Below are positions 10,050-18,037 of a stretch of DNA of 64,000 bases, in pieces. The notes beneath the pieces were generated by a model. That model did not search any database and had not been told where the DNA came from. It worked only from the letters and a program-made list of their open reading frames with translations. The translations under genes and the position numbers were made by a program. This stretch comes from Aurantiochytrium sp. KH105 (lineage: Eukaryota; Sar; Bigyra; Thraustochytrida; Thraustochytriidae): NCBI GenBank assembly GCA_003116975.1, contig BGKB01000080.1, forward strand, positions 246,109 through 310,108, written 5' to 3'. Positions within the stretch are counted from its first letter, which is position 1. Each line of letters opens with the position of its first letter.

Positions 10050-10235
10050 CTAGCTGCGCGGGTCGACGATCCTTCGCGCGTCCTCGGAGAAGATTTCGTC
10101 ATCCGCCTTGCGCGTGAAGCTGAAGTGGATGCGCTGCAAGTTCGCGCGTGCCGCGCTGGACCTCCTGGTGATGGCCTTCTTTATCTCGTCTTCCTTTGCA
10201 GACGGCAGCGGACGATGTAAGTCTGCCAGCGCGTG
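10050..10235 (-). CDS. Possible terminal exon of an unknown gene
   Basis: Minus-strand frame of about 60 residues ending at a TAG (10052-10050), with high GC at third positions and a plausible helical sequence (KEDEIKKAITRR, ANLQRIHFSFTRKADDEIF). There is no initiator ATG, and an in-frame stop lies just upstream near 10237, so any upstream exon must be spliced on; acceptor-like AG sites are present but I could not find a convincing partner exon. The plus strand here also carries acceptor- and donor-like sites, so the strand is not certain. Confidence 0.25.
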   Translation of the reverse strand, partial: HALADLHRPLPSAKEDEIKKAITRRSSAARANLQRIHFSFTRKADDEIFSEDARRIVDPRS

Positions 10236-10462
10236 TCTTGTTCACCCCACACACACCCTCAAACCTAACCTAACCCTAGTTGGTCACGCGTGAATCGCGG
10301 AAACCTATTCCATGCTGCAGACCCAGAACGATGCACGCAGCGGGGGAATAAGGGAGGGCTTGCGTGCGCGCGCACGTGCGAGCGGGCGGAGAGAGGAGCG
10401 CGGAGAGGAGCGCGGAAGGATCGCGCGCGGGCGCGCGTGGGAGAGGGAAGAAGGGCGGCGCG

Positions 10463-12273
10463 ATGGCGACCACGAAGTCTTTCGCTGAAGTCCTCGCCAC
10501 CGTGCCGATGGAAGACGCCGCGATGACCGACAACTTCGAAGAATCGGTTACGCGCGGGCTGCAACAAATTGAGCAAGTTGATCCCGATTTTTTCAACAGC
10601 GAACAAGACGCGAGAAGCCGCGCAAGTTCGTAGTACTCTTCGCGGAGCCGCGGAGGTCTTGCGCCCCAAACCGGCGCGCAAGCTCGCCTCGACCTGTTCC
10701 CCACGCGTGTGGCCCGCTGGAACCGTTTCTACGATGATGTCGAATGGGACTCATTTGAACAGGAGGCCGGATTTGGCGATGTCCAGGTCCGAGAAGACCG
10801 CTTCGATACCAATTTTATGCGAATCTCAAATCTTAACGAGCGGGCAGCAGTCGATCGCTTCAAGGTCGGGACTAATGACCCGGTGTTGCGCCGTGTCGTA
10901 TCATTCCGAGCTACGGCGTCGCCAAACGGATGGACGCCCTTTGATGTTCAAGCTGACGTCGAGATGACCGGCGTCGGGCATCGCGCGTTGACTTGGTGTG
11001 GACTCGGCAGCGTCCCACTGCCGGCGTTCGAGCCAGTGCTGGCCTTGCCGCCACGTCAGTCGCGAACCGTGCGCGCTTCCTCGTGCACGAGCACAAGTCG
11101 CCCGGGAAGTTCCCCTATAGCCTCGCCGACGCCGAATTGACCAACCTTGCTCGAAACTGGGCACAAGGTTCGCATAACTCCCTCGACGATGTCAAGAATG
11201 CTGTGAACGAAGCCTGGGAAGGAGCTTGTGACGACCTCGTCGACTATTGGGAAATGGGAGAAGGCTTTCGTACCCGCGAAGGCTCTGTGCGTTTTCGCTA
11301 CCCGATCATCCAAATTTACGTTTACATGCTACGCTCTTTCTGTAAGTACGGCGTTCTCTCCACCACCGACAGGACTTGGTTCTTCAAGATCGACCAGGAG
11401 AATGTGTTGCACATTTCGAGGGTGTTCCGCTCGACCGGCACAGGCCGCGATTCGATGCGTTATGCGTACACGTGCATGCTTTACCGCGCCGTGGTCGGCA
11501 TGGCGCGCCTGGAGCTCGACGAGGAGCATCTGCGTGTAATTTGTCAGACTGACATTCGCCGCGGGTCTCCCGAGTGGAACGAGGTATGGCGCCGTTTTGG
11601 TTGTGGCGACGGCGCGGGGGTGACGACAAGGAGTGCGCGTCGCGGAGCCGCTCTGCCAGACGATCGGACCGACGCCGCCTCGCACGGCGACAAAGAGGCC
11701 CTGCGCGAGCTGCTCCCGCTCAAGAGCGACCTTCACTTTCCCTACGCAGGAGGCCTGTTGGACGTCATTAAGCAGTACCCCGAAGGCCAGTATGGCTTCG
11801 CGATCCGCGTGGACACGGGCGGCGTCGACACGGTCGTCAAGGTCATGACCCCGGCGAAAGCCCCGGAAGAAACGGCCAAGGCAGAGTCCGCCTTTTGGCA
11901 GGAGATGGATGTCTACCGCGAGCTGCGCTCCCTCTGGGGGACGCACGTGCCCTGGTACCTGTACGGCGGCCGCCACATCTTCAACGACCTCATCATTGCC
12001 ACAAGCTACGCCGGCGAGTCGCTCAGTTCCAGCGCCGTGAGCGAGGACGTTCGGGAGAAGGCCTGGGCGGCGCTTACGGAGGTGCACAACGCTGGCGTCG
12101 CGCACGGCGACGTGCTGCTGCGGAACTTTGTCATGGACGATGCTGGCACCGTCCGCATCATCGACTTCGCCCAGGCCAAGACCGGCGCGTCTATCCGCGA
12201 CTTTCAGAGGGATCGCGACGACTTCGACCGCGTCTTTTCTGGTGCGCAAACGAGAGGCCGCCACAAAACCTGA
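10463..12273 (+). pseudogene. Disrupted kinase-like gene
   Basis: ATG 10463 opens a frame (ATTKSFAEVLATVPMEDAAM) that meets TAG at 10631. The same frame reopens (RVARWNRFYDDVEWDSFEQ) to about 10980, and coding character then moves to another frame, which runs to 12273. The last part holds a small kinase-like C-lobe: HNAGVAHGDVLLRNF (HGD.....N catalytic-loop form) and VRIIDFAQAK (DFA in place of DFG), as in Bud32/RIO-type or effector-associated kinase-like domains. The helical middle part (SLDDVKNAVNEAWEGACDDLVDYWE) is unknown. One stop and at least one frameshift argue for a decayed gene unless the assembly is faulty; no usable GT-AG introns span the breaks. Confidence 0.6.
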
Positions 12274-12397
12274 CGCGCGGCGCCATGCCGTCGGTCAGTC
12301 AATGTCGTATGCCTTCGAGACCAAGAAACAAGGGAGGGTTCACCTGCTTTCCCGGCCAAGTGTCTAGTATTTCCCACACAAAGCATCCCACTCAACA

Positions 12398-13310
12398 ATG
12401 GCGCTCTCTCGTCCCGCCTACGCAATGAGCAGCAGCTCCTCGAGCATCGGCAACCGCGGACGCGGCAGCGCCCTCGTCGCGGCTGTCCCACAGGTCCCCT
12501 TCTCGCAGGACATGCAGGCGCTCATGATTCGCGTCCACCACGAGATGGGGCACAAGTACCGCGGCAGGTACGACCGCGCCAAGGGCGAGGCAATCGCCAA
12601 CTACCTCTGGGACCTACCTGAACTCGATGGCTATATAGTGGACTTCGACTTCGCATGCTACCTCCTCGGGCAGCTCAAGCAAAATGCCCCCAAGAGTCTC
12701 TTGGAACAAACCGGCGACCTGGAATTTGAAGAGGGGGTAGAGTTTTAAAAAGAGTCTATTAGGCGAATGGGAGGCCTTACCAATAAGTACTACCACTCCG
12801 GAGGCCTTCAAAGAGTTCTGCCTTGCCTCATGCTCGAAAATGGGCGGCGTGGTCTGTAAAATTTTCGTGAAACTTTACGACGGGACGAAACGATTGAAGC
12901 AGGCCATCGACGCCGGCGTCGTGGCGCTGGTGCGGACGCAGCAGCCCAGTGTCGCGCTTCGCGTGATCGAATCGGCCAGGGTGCGGCTCGAGACTTGCGA
13001 GGCGGCGAAGAACATCGGCAGGGTCTTGCGCATGTCGACCCCACAGCTCTTCGCCTTCATCCACGGCCTTATCAAAGTGGCAGCGACGGGCATGAAAAAG
13101 AAAGAGATGAGCAAGCTCATCAAGAAGGAAATTAAAAGCTTCATTGCCCGCGACTACTTTACCGACGACCGGCAAAATGTAGCGTGGCTCTTTCTCAGAG
13201 CGCTCGATAAGCACGCGGAGACCTGCGACGTCCCGGAGGTGTTGAAGCAGCTAGCGATCAAGTATGCCTACGAAGCCCGCTTGACCGCGCTTGTGAGGTT
13301 CTTCCACTAA
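12398..13310 (+). pseudogene. Unknown gene split by a +1 frameshift
   Basis: ATG 12398 opens 116 codons that end in GAG TTT TAA at 12740-12748. The +1 frame is open from 12741 and continues without interruption to 13310, with coding-like sequence across the junction (KKSLLGEWEALPI, TPEAFKEFCLAS). Skipping one T of the TTTT run at 12743-12746 gives a single protein of about 300 residues. The first part is Ser-rich then helical (MIRVHHEMGHKYRGRYDRAKG); the second is mostly helical and basic (MKKKEMSKLIKKEIKSF). I recognise no domain. Either a one-base assembly error, a decayed gene or stop-dependent frameshifting could explain it. Confidence 0.5.
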
Positions 13311-13487
13311 AAGCCTGGCGAGGTGCCTCAGAAGAACATGACGGTCAAGCGCGCTCGCAATGTCATCGCTGCCATTTGGGACGCTCCACAGAACGCTCCG
13401 CGAGCTAACAAGAGACAGAAGCGAGCGGGACCACTTTTACAATGGCTCAGCGTGAAATAATAGATTTTGGCGCGTCAGTTGCGCAGC

Positions 13488-14235
13488 CTATCGAAATATC
13501 GAAACATTCGATCCGTAAATGAATCTTCTCCTTTGTCTTTTTTTTTGTAAATAAAAAAATAACTTGCCGTAGGTCTCTTCGTGAGTTTCATTCTGGCGAC
13601 ACTGGATATAGTCAAAGATGATGTGATCAATGGGCCGCAGCTTTGCGACTTGGTCTGGACAATGGCGCGTCTTCCTCAGTCCCGGATGGACGAGGTTCTC
13701 TAGCACCATGATGGGTGGTGTTTCAGACGAACAATTCGTTGAACGAATCGGGCTTTCCGCGCCACGGGGCACACCCATCGCACGTGAAGATTCCTGACAG
13801 AATAATGTTTCCGCGTGTGGTCCCATTCAAGCAGACGGTGCACAAGGTTCGCACGACGTACTCTGCAAACAGTGCCGATACGTAGTGGTGAGTGCTGAAG
13901 GCGTGAGCCGTGTCGATCAGATACCAGCAATTTACCAAGTAAAGATCAGGCCAGACGCCTTTCGCTGGCGTAGCGTCAACGACCTTTTACAACGACTTGC
14001 TCACCCGGCGCGTCTCCAGCATGGCGCATGGTTCCGCGAACGAGAATATGCGCTTCTGGACATCCGGCGGACACGTCGCCAGCCCCGCAATGTCCACCGC
14101 TTTCCGATCTCGCTCTCCGATCTCGCCCCGCGCACTTCGCTCCGTGCGCGGTGGTGTTGCGCTCTGTGCGCGTTGGTGTTGCAGTATTGTTGTCGTCATC
14201 CCTCTGCCTTCAAGTATCGAAATGCCTCTTGACAT
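13488..14235 (-). pseudogene. Disrupted F-box protein with CxxC pairs
   Basis: ATG 14235 starts a frame with an F-box core (CPPDVQKRIFSFAEPCAM, then LETRRVSKSL). It is cut by an in-frame TAA at 13989-13987, after which the same frame continues for about 85 codons (VWPDLYLVNCWYLIDTAHAF) and includes CTVC and CDGC, a zinc-ribbon-like pair often found after F-boxes. It stops at 13723, where the coding signal moves to another frame (MVLENLVHPGLRKTRHCPDQ) ending at 13488. F-box proteins recruit substrates to SCF ubiquitin ligases. One nonsense and one frameshift change indicate decay. A 21-bp GT-AG excision would remove the TAA but is too short for the introns seen here. Confidence 0.55.
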
Positions 14236-14398
14236 TTCTGTGCAACATCGCTACACGACGAACGGGCGCCAGGAAATGTAGCGTGTAAGAGCATGGACCA
14301 AAAATGAGCATTGAAAAATAAGCTACCGCAGCTAGACTAATTTTGCCACAGCAAGCAAGTAGGCTATCGCACGGCTGTTTCGCTCAAAGGCAAATTGC

Positions 14399-15700
14399 TC
14401 ACTTGAACTCGTACGTTTCGGCAAAGTACTGATCGTAGTGAACCGAATGGTGCGATGCACGAGCCTGAATGACCTCTTGTGCTTCCTGAGCGAGACCACC
14501 GGGAAAACTATTGGCATTGCAACGCGTCTTTTGCACAAAAAAGTTAGTGAAATACTGCGCCAGAAAAATCGCGTTGGGAGAGTGGGGGATGCCGGAAGGC
14601 ACGAACCACTCAAAAATGGCCTTTTCAGGATGGAACTGTACACCATAAATGGGCAGTCCTCCCTTGGCCTCAATCATGGCAACAAAGGGCTTGCCCTTCT
14701 TGTCCACATAGGTAGCGAGGTCGGTAAAGAAGCCGCTAAGCTTGGGGTTGCTCTTGAAGACTTCCGGATCGACGCCCTGTCCGTGCGCGTTGAATGTGAT
14801 GTTCTTGCTTTCCATCGCCTCACGAAGTACATCAGGCATGGATCCCACAAGCTCACTCGAGGCAGCATTCGCGGTCAGGGTCACGGGGGCTGGGTAGTTT
14901 TCCGAGTCAAAAATGCCGCTTGCCGAGAGAATTGTTGCGTTGCTCCCGCTTGCGAGCACGGCGAGCTGCTCGAATCCGAGGCATGTGCCCCAAATCGGGT
15001 AGATCGTTCCCTTTGCATTCGCTTCGAGCGCCCAGTTGAAGAGCTTGGCACTCGCCTGCAAGAATTTGTAAATCGAGGGAAAACCGTCAATATGAGTGCC
15101 CTGACGACGACGACGACGACGACGACGGCACGGCGACCAGAACAAGACGATGTGAATGCGTCTTAGGGCCGTCAAAGGAAAACAAACTTACATCAAAGTA
15201 GGGATGTCCGGGCGAAAGGTTGGCGGCGCCACCTGGGAAAAAGAGACCGTTGATCGAGTCAAAGACGCGCTTCAATTCCTCGTCCGAAGAGGTGTAGCGC
15301 ACCGCGACTACGCGCGCGCCAGCCATTTCAAGATTCTATGTACGCAATGCATGCCGTTAGTCTCGTCGGCCAGTTTGTCGGGGTCTCGGCTGCTGCGCAA
15401 ATTGCGCCGAGGGCGGAAGCTTCACATGTTCGATTCGTCCCAACTCATTCTTGTCCAACGCACCTTGACGTAGGAGGCCGCAACGTATTCTCCGGCTCCT
15501 TCCTCTGCGGGCTGCGAGAGCACGCCAATGATGGGCCTGTCATTGACCACCTCGCAGGCGCTCGCGCCCAGGCTTTCCGCCTGCTTGCGCACGTCGAGGC
15601 TCGCGAAGCGAAGCCCGCGCGCCTCCACCGCCTCCAGCATGCCGCTCGCGACCAGCACGGCTGCCGCCAGCACCGCCGCGATTCCGCGCGCGCCCGCCAT
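14399..15700 (-). CDS. GGH: Gamma-glutamyl hydrolase, three exons
   Basis: Exons 15700-15464, 15335-15192 and 15055-14399 join in phase 0 to give 345 residues. Both introns have strong donors (GTGCGT and GTAAGT) and good acceptors (ACATAG, TTCTTGCAG). The enzyme removes gamma-linked glutamates from folylpolyglutamates in lysosomes, vacuoles or outside the cell. An N-terminal signal peptide (GIAAVLAAAVLVASG) fits this. The class-I glutamine-amidotransferase fold is clear: DRPIIGVLSQP start, INGLFFPGG, nucleophile Cys in WGTCLGFE (about residue 152) and catalytic His in GVQFHPEK (about 269). Exon joins reproduce the family's VK-x-LE-AGARVV and HPYFD-AKLF passages, which supports the splice sites. 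Diverges from the hydrolase gene at 16512. Confidence 0.9.
15056..15191 (-). other. GGH intron 2 with (GAC)n tract
   Basis: 136-bp GT-AG intron, phase 0, with a GTAAGT donor. It carries an in-phase CGA/GAC trinucleotide tract at about 15101-15126, so an unspliced read-through also looks open in that part. Confidence 0.8.
15336..15463 (-). other. GGH intron 1
   Basis: 128-bp GT-AG intron, phase 0; joining restores the family's ASYVK-NLEMAGARVV passage. Confidence 0.8.
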
Positions 15701-16269
15701 CCTGTCTCCCCCGCGTCTCCGCGTCTGCTGCCTGCGCAAAGTCGCCGCGCGCTGCTGCTGCGCGTGGACCTGGGCGTCGCGCGTGGAGTTTTGGATTTGC
15801 TTTTGCCGAGCTCCATCGTCCATCAACGGCACGCGCAAGATGGATTTTTTTGGCCCAGCTGAGAAGCCCAGAAGCCAGAAACCAACAGAAGCCAGGAGCC
15901 GGGTATAGATGGTATACCGGAGGGGGCGGTGAAGCCGAGGACGCCGATGCCGATCTTGAGGCTCGCTGGCTCGCCGGGGCAGCGAGCGCGCTGCAGCTGC
16001 TCGTCCGCGAGCGAGAGATGAATGAGTGCGGCTGCGGTTTGTGCTTCGGCGTTTTGCCGATGTAGCCGCGAAATGGGCGCCGAAGAGAAGAATGAGAGCG
16101 ATGCGACGTGGAGGCTCGAGGTCTGCAACTGATCGATGTGCGGGCGAGCGACAGTAGGTAGCTGCAGGTTGTAGAGACAAAGTAGAAGTAGGCGTGGCCT
16201 ATTCATGGTTTTCGGATGAGAGACAAAAGTGCACGAGGGAAGTTATACACATTGCCACTGGCGATAGTA

Positions 16270-16315
<46 letters not shown>

Positions 16316-16511
16316 GCGCTCCTGCAAAGTCTCGACAGCGTCTGGAAATGACTTCTTCCGCCGAGTCTCTTCTTCCATTCTTGTTCTTGTTCTTGTCATT
16401 CTCCTTCTCCTTCACCGTGCACCTGCACCGTCAATGTGAAGTTCTTCCCTTTTGCCGCAACGCTTTGCCACAACGCTTTGCGACAACCAAATTCACAAGA
16501 GGAAACTCGAG
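15701..16511. other. Divergent promoter region
   Basis: 811 bp between the start codons of GGH (minus) and the alpha/beta hydrolase (plus). It contains a (GCTT)n microsatellite at 16271-16314 and no separate gene that I can support. Confidence 0.5.
16271..16314. repeat. (GCTT)n microsatellite
   Basis: Perfect tetranucleotide tract of about 11 units in the divergent GGH/hydrolase promoter region. Confidence 0.95.
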
Positions 16512-17789
16512 ATGAAACAGCAGCGGAGCCATGCTCGCGCCGCACGAGCTGCGGCCGTGGCTACCGCTGTGGCTTTGATGGCGACGGCGTTGGCAGCGGG
16601 AGCAGCGACGACCTCGATTCCCCCGCCAACATCGTACGTGGCGAAGCGACCGGCAGATGGGGTCGATGGAGGAGGAGAAGGAGGAGGCGAACTCGTAACG
16701 CGCTTCTGGGGGGCCTTGCAACAAGTGCTGCTTGTCGCACGCTGGCGTGCGCTCGTGGCAAGGACGCGCTTGCGTGGCGTCCTTGGGGCCCTCGGCCTGG
16801 CATCGAGCAGTCTGGGTCGAATTTTGCAAGAATGGCATAGGGTCCCAGCCGGAAAAGAGCCGTCGACAGACGTCAGGAGTATAGACCTCTTTATTCCAGA
16901 GGAGCCGTTCGACGACTTGAGCCCGCACGAGGGCGGGCCGTGCCTCGGCATTCGCGTCTTCCGGCCGCCGAAAACCTCTCGTCGTAAGAGCATTCCCGTG
17001 GTCCTTTTCCTTCATGGAGGCGAGTTCGTGGGTGGGAGCGCCAGTGATCGCGAATATCATGACTTGTGTTGTCGCTTTGCAAACGCGGGCTTTGTCGTGG
17101 CGGCTCCGGAATACCGACTGGGGTCAGCACATCCCTTTCCTGCGGCTGTCGAAGACGCCTATCGCGCTCTTGCGTGGGTCATTGACGAAGACGAAATGCC
17201 ACCTGAAGCCGACTCTTCACGTATCATTCTCGTAGGTGACTCGAATGGAGGCGGTCTCGTGGCTGTACTAAGCTCTTTGGTGCGCGACGGGCTCTCTGGA
17301 TCGCTCGAGGACTCTTCCATTCAAAATGAGTTTGTGATTCTACACCAGGTCATCGTTAATGGATGGCTTTTCATGAGCGAAACACCGCAGCAAGACCCTT
17401 TGGAGCGTAAAAAGGGGCGGCCACCTAAACAGTATACCTTTTGGCCTGGCGGAGAACCTATCGAGCGCACGTTGCAAGTGTATCTTCCATCATCTGTGCG
17501 CCAAGATGCGCTTGGCGATCGTCGATGTTCACCATGGTTAGCTGGCCTTCACGATTTGCCTTGCACGACTGTGATTGCGTCTCGCGGAAGTCCGTTCTAC
17601 AAAGAGAACCGAAGATATGCGGAGCGTGCGACGGCCATGGGCAATGCGGTGAATGAGCGCGTGGTGAACGATGTGCACGGATTTCTCACGTTGGCCATGA
17701 GCCCAAGACGCGACCAGGTGTTGGCAGAGCTCTTGTCTGACCTGCAATCAATGCATCTCAGCTCTGGCAGTGCTTGCGACTCGACCTGA
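16512..17789 (+). CDS. Alpha/beta hydrolase, hormone-sensitive-lipase-like (Abhydrolase_3)
   Basis: 425 residues from ATG 16512. An Arg/Ala-rich N-terminus followed by a hydrophobic stretch (AAAVATAVALMATALAAGA) looks like a signal peptide or anchor. The catalytic domain begins near residue 150: oxyanion-hole motif VLFLHGGEFVGG (family HGGG), then YRLGSAHPFPAAVEDAYRAL, and the nucleophile elbow GDSNGGG (family GDSAGG) around residue 260. The catalytic histidine is likely in NDVHGFL near residue 385. Such enzymes hydrolyse short acyl esters or lactones; the substrate is unknown. The stop lies 248 bp from that of the zinc-finger gene on the other strand. Confidence 0.85.
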   Translation: MKQQRSHARAARAAAVATAVALMATALAAGAATTSIPPPTSYVAKRPADGVDGGGEGGGELVTRFWGALQQVLLVARWRALVARTRLRGVLGALGLASSSLGRILQEWHRVPAGKEPSTDVRSIDLFIPEEPFDDLSPHEGGPCLGIRVFRPPKTSRRKSIPVVLFLHGGEFVGGSASDREYHDLCCRFANAGFVVAAPEYRLGSAHPFPAAVEDAYRALAWVIDEDEMPPEADSSRIILVGDSNGGGLVAVLSSLVRDGLSGSLEDSSIQNEFVILHQVIVNGWLFMSETPQQDPLERKKGRPPKQYTFWPGGEPIERTLQVYLPSSVRQDALGDRRCSPWLAGLHDLPCTTVIASRGSPFYKENRRYAERATAMGNAVNERVVNDVHGFLTLAMSPRRDQVLAELLSDLQSMHLSSGSACDST

Positions 17790-17811
17790 CATTGAAAGGG
17801 AGACATGAAGT

Positions 17812-17841
17812 AAGCAAGCGATCAAGCAAGCAAGCAAGCAC
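17812..17841. repeat. (GCAA)n microsatellite
   Basis: Short AAGC tetranucleotide tract in the 3' intergenic region between the convergent hydrolase and zinc-finger genes. Confidence 0.8.
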
Positions 17842-18037
17842 GCAACCGCCCTAGAAGGGCCAAAATGTGAATCGGTGCGCTCGCAACAATGTATACAAAT
17901 GTACCCATGTGCAAATGTAAAATGAAAACAAAGCGGATTACACAGAGAGTGAAGATGCGGGTTCTCGCACCGCAAGATGCGTATCAACAAAGGAGAAGAA
18001 AAAATCTATAGAAAGGTAACATGAATTCTTCAAAGGA

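Noticed and set aside
10463-13310. Endogenous giant-virus or mirusvirus insertion
   Set aside because: No capsid, polymerase, packaging ATPase or other viral hallmark is visible; only cell-like fragments of unknown origin.
13953-14002. 21-bp GT-AG intron removing the F-box TAA
   Set aside because: Other introns here are 119-309 bp; 21 bp is too short for ordinary splicing.
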